Numbered from the stretch's first letter, positions 1 to 5,878 are shown. The stretch: 5,906 bases of DNA from RUG721 sp040307385 (GCA_040307385.1 JAWRJQ010000030.1:1-5906), one strand, 5' to 3'. Numbers and translations: made by a program. The notes: generated by a model from the sequence alone, not told the origin.

Positions 1-1
1 G

Positions 2-124
2 GTCAACCTGCCGAGCAGCCCCAAGGCTGCCCGCGAGAACCTATCGGCTGTGGTGGGCGCGCTCGGCCACGGCCTCGCGATGCTGTGGGGCGGTCCTGCG
101 GACTGCGCCGCAAACCCCCGCTAG
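2..124 (+). CDS. 3' end of a MogA/MoaB-family molybdopterin biosynthesis protein (partial)
   Basis: An open frame enters from the left edge and runs for 40 codons to TAG at 122-124; the start lies outside the window. The visible tail begins VNLPSSPKAARENL and continues with a helix containing ALGHGLAMLWGG. This resembles the end of MogA/MoaB-type proteins, where a (V/I)NLPGSPKAV(R/K)E motif is followed by a helix ending near PHALELL. MogA adenylylates molybdopterin before molybdate insertion in the cytoplasm; MoaB-like homologues have the same fold. With only 40 residues visible I cannot separate MogA, MoaB and fused MoaC-MogA forms, so no symbol is given. A molybdenum-cofactor gene fits beside ssnA and ygfK, whose partner enzymes are molybdenum hydroxylases. 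The gene converges on the regulator at 173-820, with 48 bp between the stop codons. The stop codon lies inside the first 18-bp hairpin repeat. Confidence 0.72.
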   Translation, partial: VNLPSSPKAARENLSAVVGALGHGLAMLWGGPADCAANPR

Positions 125-165
125 GGGATACTCCCCCAATGGGGAATACTCCCCCAATGGGGGAG
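115..165. repeat. Three tandem 18-bp hairpin units between convergent genes
   Basis: Three units follow each other with an exact 18-bp period: 115-132 (CCCCCGCTAGGGGATACT), 133-150 (CCCCCAATGGGGAATACT) and 151-165 (CCCCCAATGGGGGAG, incomplete). Each carries a C-run and a G-run that can pair over a 3-4 base loop. The last one, with the preceding CT, makes a perfect 7-bp stem with loop AAT at 149-165. Unit 1 contains the TAG stop of the left gene, and unit 3 ends 8 bp before the stop of the right one. The position suggests a bidirectional terminator or mRNA 3'-end stabiliser. Read on the - strand, the array ends with a CCCC/GGGG stem followed by GTTTG, which is only a weak U-tract. Repeat structure is seen directly; function is inferred. 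Confidence 0.85.
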
Positions 166-172
166 AAGGGCG

Positions 173-820
173 CTAGGCCTTCTGGGACTTCGCCTCGTCC
201 ATGTAGCTGTAGAGGGTGTATTTCGAGATGCCGAAGTAGGTGCAGACCTTCTGTCCCGACTTCGTGATAAGGAACGCGCCCGATTCGTTGAGAAAACCGA
301 TGGCTTTGACCTTGTCGTCTCGGTTCATGAGCGCAACGGGCTTGCCCACCAGCCGCACGCTCTCCTCGATAAGCTCGTCGAGCAGCCCGTTCACGTTGTG
401 CGGGATGATCGGGGGCTCCTCGGGTTCGGCGTCGACCGGCGTCGTGAGCTCGCGGAGGATGCCCTGCATCGCGAGCAGGGGCGTCGAATCGTAGTTGATG
501 GCGAAGATGGCGCTGGGCGTGCCGTCCTCGTCGGAGAAGAAGACCGTGCTCGAGCGCAGCTCGCGCCCGTCCTCGGTGCGCGCGCGGTAGGCGAGATGGT
601 CCTTGGGGCTGTCGGGGTTGGCCGCGAGGGTCTTGAGCACCACGTTCGAGGGGCCGTCGCCGAGCTTCCTGCCCGAGACGTGCCCGTTCTCGATGGCCAC
701 GATCGTGCTGTTGGGATCGTCCGACGCGAGGTCATGCACGACGACCTCGCAGTTGCTGCCGAACTGGGCAGCGATGCCCTTGGCAAGGCGTGAGAGAAAA
801 TCCATCTCGGACTGCTTCAT
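173..820 (-). CDS. YheO/DauR-type transcriptional regulator (PAS_6 + HTH_22)
   Basis: A 215-residue cytoplasmic DNA-binding regulator. Residues about 8-118 match the YheO-like PAS_6 domain: the EVVVHDL motif lies at 25-31 and the hallmark IVAIENGHVSGRKLGD at 40-55. A proline- and acid-rich linker (about 127-141) leads to a C-terminal HTH_22 domain (about 148-210), with NRDDKVKAIGFLNESGAF before a helix-turn-helix at about 190-209 (VCTYFGISKYTLYSYMDE). Family members are typically 200-240 residues. In DauR of Pseudomonas the family responds to an amino-acid-related ligand and controls a neighbouring catabolic operon. The ATG at 820 starts right where the family N-terminus should; SD-like GGGAG and GAGGGG lie upstream at poor spacing. 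That ATG overlaps the TGA of a 46-codon upstream ORF, so translation may be coupled. It is divergent from ssnA across about 600 bp, so control of ssnA-ygfK by a purine-derived signal is the natural inference. There are no membrane segments. Confidence 0.93.
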   Translation of the reverse strand: MKQSEMDFLSRLAKGIAAQFGSNCEVVVHDLASDDPNSTIVAIENGHVSGRKLGDGPSNVVLKTLAANPDSPKDHLAYRARTEDGRELRSSTVFFSDEDGTPSAIFAINYDSTPLLAMQGILRELTTPVDAEPEEPPIIPHNVNGLLDELIEESVRLVGKPVALMNRDDKVKAIGFLNESGAFLITKSGQKVCTYFGISKYTLYSYMDEAKSQKA

Positions 821-957
821 GGCCCCTCATTCTCCCTGTGCTGGAGTCCTCCCCGATACGCGGTGGGCGCCGGCTCTTCTCCAATGGAGCGCGGGCTGGC
901 CTTCGCGCGGCGGATGGGGAGGCCGACCCACCTGAATGATGAGCTACATACTATCAT
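817..957 (-). CDS. Candidate 46-aa upstream ORF coupled to the regulator
   Basis: On the - strand, AGGAGG (complement of 966-971) lies 8 nt before an ATG at 957. The ORF runs 46 codons, starting MIVCSSSFRWVGLPIRRAK, and ends in TGA overlapping the regulator's ATG as ATGA (820-817). The regulator's own Shine-Dalgarno spacing is poor, so coupling is plausible. Codon use is mixed: the middle is GC3-rich like real genes here, while the first codons (ATA, GTA, TGT, TCA, TCA) and some later ones (AGG, GGA) are atypical. The peptide is basic, has no recognisable domain and no signal peptide. It could be a leader peptide, a small protein, or a chance ORF in GC-rich DNA. The ribosome site and the exact overlap argue for it; the lack of homology I can recognise argues against it. 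Confidence 0.35.
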   Translation of the reverse strand: MIVCSSSFRWVGLPIRRAKASPRSIGEEPAPTAYRGGLQHRENEGP

Positions 958-960
958 GTA
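945..960. promoter_or_regulatory. Inverted repeat TACAT-N6-ATGTA, possible operator
   Basis: TACAT (945-949) and ATGTA (956-960) form a 5-bp inverted repeat with a 6-bp spacer in an AT-rich patch. It covers the ATG of the candidate small ORF on the - strand. On the + strand the same patch contains TATCAT (952-957), a 5/6 match to a -10 box, but no convincing -35 sits upstream. The arms are short, so this is only a candidate binding site. Confidence 0.3.
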
Positions 961-1083
961 CGGTGCCTCCTGCGTACCTTCGCCGCGAGCGCGGCCCCTG
1001 CGAGCGGCTACCGGCGCCTGGGGCAGGCGATAGGCGGCAGGCGCGGTTCCGGGTGCCCGTAGCTGCGGTCGCATCACGGCTTT

Positions 1084-1107
1084 CGTTAGATTATCAAAAA
1101 CCTAACG
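1084..1107. promoter_or_regulatory. Inverted repeat CGTTAG-N12-CTAACG, candidate operator
   Basis: Perfect 6-bp arms CGTTAG (1084-1089) and CTAACG (1102-1107) surround a 12-bp AT-rich core in otherwise GC-rich DNA. The half-site centres are 18 bp apart, which would suit a dimeric regulator. The core contains the complement of a good -10 hexamer for the - strand regulator gene (1090-1095), so binding here could block or modulate that promoter. The likely binder is the neighbouring YheO-type protein, by inference only. Confidence 0.45.
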
Positions 1108-1117
1108 CTACCGTCCA
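1090..1117 (-). promoter_or_regulatory. Possible promoter of the regulator gene
   Basis: On the - strand, TGGACG (complement of 1112-1117, 4/6 match to TTGACA) is followed after 16 nt by GATAAT (complement of 1090-1095, 5/6 match to TATAAT). Transcription would start near 1083, leaving about 126 nt before the candidate small ORF and about 260 nt before the regulator. The -10 lies within the CGTTAG/CTAACG inverted repeat, which suggests autoregulation. Consensus matching only; sigma-factor preference of this organism is unknown. Confidence 0.35.
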
Positions 1118-1174
1118 CACCGCCAAACGACCGTACGCCGACGCCCGCGCCGCCTTCGCGGAACGGACGGCGCC

Positions 1175-1204
1175 TTTGAATCAGAATATTTGTAAGGCTT
1201 CAAA
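1175..1204. promoter_or_regulatory. AT-rich island with TTTGAA-N18-TTCAAA inverted repeat
   Basis: TTTGAA (1175-1180) and TTCAAA (1199-1204) are perfect 6-bp inverted arms enclosing an AT-rich core with AATATT (1185-1190). This is the AT-rich patch nearest to ssnA, roughly 215 bp upstream. It is the best place to look for the ssnA promoter or an activator site, although no clean -35/-10 pair is visible on the + strand. Confidence 0.3.
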
Positions 1205-1400
1205 ACAAGCTGTCCGAACCGGCACGCGGAGGGGAACGTGGTCGCAAGCCGCGTGCGCACGCAACGCCGCCACCGGACAGCGCGGGCAGTCGGGCGCCCG
1301 AGAGCCGAAGCGCGCTGCGCAGGCGATTCGCCCGGCCGAGGCGGCAAGAGAGGGCCGCGTCGCACACAGGCTGAGCCGTAGCTGATCTGCGGCATGTAGC

Positions 1401-1407
1401 AAGGAGG
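1401..1407 (+). promoter_or_regulatory. Strong ribosome binding site of ssnA
   Basis: AAGGAGG is a near-perfect anti-16S match placed 8 nt before the ATG at 1416. It fixes the ssnA start and predicts efficient translation. Confidence 0.9.
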
Positions 1408-1415
1408 GAGATCCT

Positions 1416-2759
1416 ATGCTACTCGTTGGGAACGGGCGCGTCATCACCCGCGATCCGGAACTGCCTTTCATCGAGAACGGAGCCGTCGTCACCGACCGCG
1501 AGACCATCGTCGCGGTCGGCCCGCGCGCCGAGATAGAGGCACGCTACCCCGAGGCCGAGTTCGTCGACGCCCACGGCGGCGTCATCATGCCCGGCCTCAT
1601 CAACTGCCACACCCACATCTATTCGGGATTGGCGCGCGGCCTTGCCATCAAGGGCTGCAACCCCCACAACTTCCTCGAGAACCTCGAGCAGCAGTGGTGG
1701 GCCATCGACCGCAAGCTCACGATGGACGGCACGCGTGCGAGCGCCTACGCCACCATCCTCGAGTCGCTGCGCTCGGGCGTCACGACCATCTTCGACCACC
1801 ATGCCTCTTTCGCCGAGATCCCCGGCACGCTCTTCGCCATCAAGGATGTCGCGCAGGAGATGGGCATCCGCGCCAACCTCTGCTACGAGGTTTCCGACCG
1901 CGATGGCAAGGAGAAGCGCGACCAGTCCATCCAGGAGAACGCCGATTTCTCGCGCTGGGCTGCCGAGCAGGACGATGGCATGATCGCCGCCATGTTCGGC
2001 GGACACGCCACCTTCACGCTCTCCGACGAGACCATGGCCCTCATGGCCGAGGCGAACAACGGTCTCACCGGCTTCCACATCCACGTGTGCGAGGGCATGA
2101 ACGACGTCTACGACTCCCTGCGCAACCAGGCCGGCATCCGCCCCGTCGAGCGTCTGCTCAACCATGGGCTGCTCGGTCCCGACACCATGCTCGGCCACTG
2201 CATCCACGTGACGCCCGCCGAGATGGACATCGTGCGCGAGACGGGCACCTGGATCGTGAACAACCCCGAGTCGAACATGGGCAACGCCGTGGGCTGCGCC
2301 CCCGTGCTCGAGTTCTTCCGCCGGGGCATTCCCGTCTGCATGGGCACCGATGCCTACACGCACGATGTGCTCGAGTCCCTCAAGGTCTTCCTCATCATCC
2401 AGCGCCATAACGCGGCCATGCCCAACGTGGCCTGGGCCGAGGACATGGAGATGACCTTCGTGAACAACGCCCGCATGGCCACCAAGTACTTCGGGCGCGA
2501 GCTGGGCGTGCTCAAGGCCGGTGCAGCCGCCGACCTAGCCGTTTTCGACTATCCGGTCTTCACGCCCTTCTCGGAGGATAATGTGGACGGGCACATCCTC
2601 TTCGGCTTCGAGGGCAGGGCCTGTCGCACGACCATGGTCAACGGCACGCTCGTCTACCGCGACCGCGCGTTCGTGAACATCGACGAGGAGCGCATCCTGG
2701 CCTGGACGCTCGAGCAGGCCAAGCGCCTCTGGGGCGACCTCAACGGCCGCAGCTACTAG
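1416..2759 (+). CDS. ssnA: SsnA, amidohydrolase of the anaerobic purine-degradation cluster
   Basis: A 447-residue cytoplasmic metal-dependent amidohydrolase, close in length to E. coli SsnA (about 442). Short beta-sandwich strands at both ends enclose the TIM barrel. Metal and catalytic residues of the ATZ/TRZ and guanine-deaminase-like group are present: HTH motif H65/H67 (MPGLINCHTHIYSG), H223 and E226 in HIHVCE, H261 in MLGHCIHV, and D312 in MGTDAY. Other SsnA-like landmarks are YSGLARG (69-75), DHHAS (127-131), NNPESNMGN (282-290) and DGHILFGF (391-398). The family hydrolyses C-N bonds, often deaminating heterocycles. SsnA's own substrate is not established to my knowledge, but its cluster is tied to anaerobic xanthine/uric acid breakdown. 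The ATG is fixed by AAGGAGG 8 nt upstream. ygfK follows after 122 bp on the same strand, probably co-transcribed. In E. coli the order is reversed (ygfK then ssnA). No active-site residue appears missing. Confidence 0.93.
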   Translation: MLLVGNGRVITRDPELPFIENGAVVTDRETIVAVGPRAEIEARYPEAEFVDAHGGVIMPGLINCHTHIYSGLARGLAIKGCNPHNFLENLEQQWWAIDRKLTMDGTRASAYATILESLRSGVTTIFDHHASFAEIPGTLFAIKDVAQEMGIRANLCYEVSDRDGKEKRDQSIQENADFSRWAAEQDDGMIAAMFGGHATFTLSDETMALMAEANNGLTGFHIHVCEGMNDVYDSLRNQAGIRPVERLLNHGLLGPDTMLGHCIHVTPAEMDIVRETGTWIVNNPESNMGNAVGCAPVLEFFRRGIPVCMGTDAYTHDVLESLKVFLIIQRHNAAMPNVAWAEDMEMTFVNNARMATKYFGRELGVLKAGAAADLAVFDYPVFTPFSEDNVDGHILFGFEGRACRTTMVNGTLVYRDRAFVNIDEERILAWTLEQAKRLWGDLNGRSY

Positions 2760-2769
2760 CGTGAAAAGG

Positions 2770-2808
2770 CCGCTGCGGGTTCCGGCAGGGGATCGGGGCC
2801 CGCAGCGG
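2770..2808 (+). promoter_or_regulatory. Strong hairpin in the ssnA-ygfK gap
   Basis: CCGCTGCGGG (2770-2779) and CCCGCAGCGG (2799-2808) are perfect 10-bp inverted arms. In RNA the stem can extend inward through G-U and G-C pairs to about 2785/2793, closing a loop of about 7 nt. It begins 10 nt after the ssnA stop codon. No U-run follows (the next bases are AGCGCACGG), so it is not a classical intrinsic terminator. It could protect the ssnA mRNA 3' end, mark a processing site, or partly attenuate transcription into ygfK. Confidence 0.6.
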
Positions 2809-2866
2809 AGCGCACGGATCCCGTGGCGCCGTGCGCCTGAGCTGTTCCCACGGAAGAGATCACTTT

Positions 2867-2874
2867 GGAGAGGA
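2867..2874 (+). promoter_or_regulatory. Ribosome binding site that decides the ygfK start
   Basis: GGAGAGGA ends 7 nt before the ATG at 2882. The upstream in-frame GTG at 2831 lacks any such site, so the ATG at 2882 is preferred. Confidence 0.8.
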
Positions 2875-2881
2875 CTTCGCC

Positions 2882-5878
2882 ATGAGCGACATCATGCGTT
2901 CCATCCCGTTCGGCAACCTGATGGACTGGATCCTGAGCGAGTACCGCGAGCAGGGCACTATCTTCGGCCTGCGTCGCCTTGCCTATCATGCGGATAGCAC
3001 GGCGCGACCCATCTTCGATGAGCGCGTCGAGACCCCGTTCGGCCCGGCCGCCGGGCCCAACTCCCAGCTCGCCCAGAACATCGTCGCCGCCTACGTCACC
3101 GGCGCGCGCTTCTTCGAGCTCAAGACCGTGCAGAAGATGGACGGCGCCGAACTCGCCGCCGCCGTCAACAAGCCCTGCATCCTTGCGAGCGATGAGGGCT
3201 ACAACTGCGAGTGGTCCACCGAGCTCACCGTGCCGCAGGCCTTCGACGAGTACGTGAAGGCTTGGGTTGCCTGCAAGCTCCTAGCGTGCGAGCTGCGCCT
3301 GGGCGACCCCGACGGCTTCGTGTTCAACATGTCGGTGGGCTACGACCTCGAGGGCATCAAGACCCCCAAGATCGACGGCTACATCAACGACATGAAGGAC
3401 GCTTCGAACACCCCGTCTTTCCAGGAGGCCATCGCGTGGACCCGCGCCAACCTCCACCGCTTCGAGCGCGTGGACGAGGCCTTCGTCGACGCCATCAGCC
3501 CCCGCATCTCGGCATCCATCACCGAGTCGACGCTGCACGGCTGCCCGCCCGACGAGATCGAGCGCATCGCGCGCCATCTCATCGAGGAGAAGGGCCTCAA
3601 CACCTACATCAAGTGCAATCCCACGCTGCTGGGATATGAGACGGCGCGCACGCTGCTCGATTCCCTCGGCTTCGACTACATCGTCTTCGACGAGCACCAC
3701 TTCCTGGAGGACCTTCAGTGGGCCGACGCCGTGCCCATGCTGCGCCGCCTCAAGGCCCTGGCCGCAGAGCACGGGGTCGAGTTCGGCGTCAAGCTCACCA
3801 ACACCTTCCCGGTCGACGTGACCCGCTCCGAGCTTCCCAGCGAGGAGATGTACATGTCGGGGCGCTCGCTCTACCCCTTGAGCCTCACGCTCGCCCAGCG
3901 CATCTCGCATGAGTTCGACGGCGATCTGCGCATCTCCTACTCCGGTGGCGCCGATGCCCTCAACATCCGCGGTCTCGTGGATGCGGGCATCTGGCCGGTC
4001 ACGATGGCCACCACCATCCTGAAGCCCGGCGGCTACGAGCGCCTGATCCAGGTGGGCGAGGCGCTCGCCGGCATCGACGACAAGCCCTTCTCGGGCGTGG
4101 ACGTCGCTCGCGTCGATGCGCTCGTCGAGGGCCTGCACGCCGACGCGCGCCTGCGCCATCCCGTGAAGCCCCTGCCCGAGCGCCATGTAGGGCGTACCCT
4201 GCCGCTCATCGACTGCTTCATCGCCCCCTGCGGCGACGGCTGCCCCATCCACCAGGACATCCCGGCCTACCTCCGGGCCGTCGAGGAGGGCCGTCTCTCC
4301 GATGCGCTCGCCATCATCCTCGAGCGCAACGCCCTGCCCTTCATGACCGGCACGCTCTGCCCGCACCACTGCGGCGACGGCTGCATGCGCAACTACTACG
4401 AGGATCAGGTCCGCATCCGCGAGTTCAAGCTCAAGGCGGCCGAGGGCGCCGCCGAGCAGGTCCTGCCCACGCTGCACGCACGCGGCACGGTCGAGGGCAC
4501 GCGCGTGGCCGTGGTGGGCGGAGGTCCTGCGGGACTTGCCGCCGCTGCGTTCCTCTCGCGCGCAGGCGTCGAGGTCACCGTGTTCGAGCGCGAGCAGACC
4601 CTGGGCGGCGTCCCGCGCCATGCGATCCCGTCCTTCCGCATCAGCGACGAGGCCATCGAGCGCGACGTCGAGCTCTGCCATGCCTACGGCGCGCGCTTCA
4701 TGTGCGGCACCGAGGTAGCGGGCGTCGATGAGCTACTCGATCAGGGCTTCACCGACGTCATCATCGCGTGCGGCGCCTGGGCTCCCGGCGCAGACGTGCT
4801 CACGTCCGGCGAGAACCTCGACGCGCTCGAGTTCTTGACGGCGGCCAAGACCGACCCGTCCGCGCTCGACCTCGGATCCGACGTGGTGGTCGTGGGCGCC
4901 GGCAACACCGCCATGGACGTGACGCGCCAAGCGCTGCGCGTGCCCGGCGTGGAGCATGTGCGCCTGGTCTACCGCCGCACGCGCCGCTACATGCCCGCCG
5001 ATGAGGAGGAGCTGCAGATGGCGCTCGACGACGGCGTGGAATTCCTCGAGCTGCTCGCTCCCGGCGAACTCAGGGACGGCAAGCTGACCTGCGCGGTTAT
5101 GGAGCTCGGTGCTCCCGACGAGTCGGGGCGGCGCCGTCCCGAGCCCACCGGGGAGACGATCGAGGTCCCCGCGACGACGGTCATAGCAGCCGTCGGCGAG
5201 CAGGTGGACCCGGGCCTCTTCCAGAGCGCCGGCATCGAGCTCGACCGTCGCGGCAGGCCCGTCGTGGACGAGAGCCTCATGACCACCCGTCCGCACGTCT
5301 TCGCCATCGGCGACGCACGGCGCGGACCTGCCACCATCGTGGAGGCCGAGGCCGACGCGGCCACCGTGACGACGGCCCTGTGCGGCTTCGATTTCTCGTC
5401 GATGTTCGAGCGCAACGTGGAGAGCTCCTACGAGCGCCCGCTCGTCGAGCGCGGCCGGCTCTGCGCCAGCTGCGATTCCCTCTCCCGCTCGCGCTGCCTC
5501 GCCTGCCCGACGGTGTGCGAGGCCTGCGTCGAGGTCTGCCCCAACCGCGCGAACGTGGCGGTGCGGGTTCCCGGTATCCGGCAGCGCCAGATCGTGCACG
5601 TGGACGGCATGTGCAACGAGTGCGGCAACTGCGCCGTCTTCTGCCCGTACGGGGAGGGCCGTCCCTACAAGGACAAGCTCACGGCCTTCTGGAGCCGCGA
5701 GGACTTCGACGACTCCGCCAACGAGGGTTTCCTTCCGCTCGATGAGGGCTACCTGGTACGTCTCGACGGACAGGTCGGAACGTACGATGTGCACGATGCG
5801 GCCTGCGGGCTGCCGGAGGAGGTCCGCGCGACCATCGCCGCCGTGGACGACTCCTACGGATACCTGCTGGCACGATAG
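2882..5878 (+). CDS. ygfK: YgfK, multidomain flavin/Fe-S oxidoreductase ('putative selenate reductase')
   Basis: A 998-residue cytoplasmic protein beginning MSDIMRSIPF, like E. coli YgfK (about 1030 aa). Residues about 1-420 form a dihydroorotate-dehydrogenase-like barrel: TPFGPAAGPNSQLAQN at 51-66, STLHGCPPDEIE, and a phosphate-binding SGGAD at 354-358. About 440-510 is the Fer4_20-type domain seen in GltD and dihydropyrimidine dehydrogenase, with C445, C450, C454, C493, C497 and C501 as cluster ligands. About 540-850 is a GltD-like module with an FAD motif GGGPAG (546-551), an NAD(P)H motif GAGNTA (672-677) and AIGD (808-811). The tail carries two ferredoxin-like [4Fe-4S] motifs (C875/879/882/886 and C911/914/917/921) plus C861, C864 and C872. 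The predicted route is NAD(P)H to FAD, Fe-S clusters and a barrel flavin. The true substrate is unsettled: the selenate-reductase name is historical, and genetics ties the cluster to anaerobic purine breakdown. It follows ssnA by 122 bp. Confidence 0.95.
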   Translation: MSDIMRSIPFGNLMDWILSEYREQGTIFGLRRLAYHADSTARPIFDERVETPFGPAAGPNSQLAQNIVAAYVTGARFFELKTVQKMDGAELAAAVNKPCILASDEGYNCEWSTELTVPQAFDEYVKAWVACKLLACELRLGDPDGFVFNMSVGYDLEGIKTPKIDGYINDMKDASNTPSFQEAIAWTRANLHRFERVDEAFVDAISPRISASITESTLHGCPPDEIERIARHLIEEKGLNTYIKCNPTLLGYETARTLLDSLGFDYIVFDEHHFLEDLQWADAVPMLRRLKALAAEHGVEFGVKLTNTFPVDVTRSELPSEEMYMSGRSLYPLSLTLAQRISHEFDGDLRISYSGGADALNIRGLVDAGIWPVTMATTILKPGGYERLIQVGEALAGIDDKPFSGVDVARVDALVEGLHADARLRHPVKPLPERHVGRTLPLIDCFIAPCGDGCPIHQDIPAYLRAVEEGRLSDALAIILERNALPFMTGTLCPHHCGDGCMRNYYEDQVRIREFKLKAAEGAAEQVLPTLHARGTVEGTRVAVVGGGPAGLAAAAFLSRAGVEVTVFEREQTLGGVPRHAIPSFRISDEAIERDVELCHAYGARFMCGTEVAGVDELLDQGFTDVIIACGAWAPGADVLTSGENLDALEFLTAAKTDPSALDLGSDVVVVGAGNTAMDVTRQALRVPGVEHVRLVYRRTRRYMPADEEELQMALDDGVEFLELLAPGELRDGKLTCAVMELGAPDESGRRRPEPTGETIEVPATTVIAAVGEQVDPGLFQSAGIELDRRGRPVVDESLMTTRPHVFAIGDARRGPATIVEAEADAATVTTALCGFDFSSMFERNVESSYERPLVERGRLCASCDSLSRSRCLACPTVCEACVEVCPNRANVAVRVPGIRQRQIVHVDGMCNECGNCAVFCPYGEGRPYKDKLTAFWSREDFDDSANEGFLPLDEGYLVRLDGQVGTYDVHDAACGLPEEVRATIAAVDDSYGYLLAR

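Larger units (their letters stand above)
821..1415. other. 595-bp divergent intergenic region, regulator / ssnA
   Basis: Apart from the possible small ORF on the - strand, no convincing protein gene is present. A 149-codon + strand frame (936-1385) encodes Arg/Ala-rich sequence with no domain and no usable ribosome site. Composition is uneven: AT-rich islands at 937-960, 1081-1110 and 1173-1210 sit in GC-rich DNA and each holds an inverted repeat. Other structure includes a 7-bp stem GCGCCTG/CAGGCGC (1014-1020 with 1038-1044), a bulged stem at 1147-1154 with 1165-1173, and a 12-bp palindrome TCGGGCGCCCGA (1290-1301). No tRNA or riboswitch class was recognised. The stretch from about 1205 to 1400 may be a long untranslated ssnA leader. 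Confidence 0.6.

Noticed and set aside
115..165. CRISPR-like array
   Set aside because: Units are directly adjacent with an 18-bp period and no spacers; no cas genes are present.
115..170. G-quadruplex formed by the G-runs of the tandem repeats
   Set aside because: Loops between G-runs would be 13-14 nt, and pairing with the adjacent C-runs is far more favourable.
936..1385. 149-codon + strand ORF ahead of ssnA
   Set aside because: Arg/Ala-rich translation with no domain, no ribosome site, and it crosses the AT-rich putative regulatory islands; typical of chance ORFs in GC-rich DNA.
1419..2408. 329-codon antisense ORF within ssnA
   Set aside because: Mirror of ssnA codon bias, with no independent support.
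2831..2881. Upstream GTG start extending YgfK by 17 residues
   Set aside because: The ATG at 2882 has GGAGAGGA 7 nt upstream and gives the family-typical N-terminus MSDIMR; the GTG has no ribosome site.
2757..2882. Selenocysteine insertion or SECIS element in the ssnA-ygfK gap
   Set aside because: Neither gene has an in-frame TGA, and the hairpin lies in untranslated DNA. The selenium link of this cluster concerns a labile selenium cofactor, not Sec codons.
3281..4681. 466-codon antisense ORF within ygfK
   Set aside because: It is a shadow of the GC-biased codons of ygfK; the translation is low-complexity (Ala, Val, Asp, Gly, Glu, Leu, Arg) with no recognisable motif.
4733..5794. 353-codon antisense ORF within the 3' half of ygfK
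   Set aside because: Shadow ORF with biased composition and no domain, opposite a well-supported coding frame.
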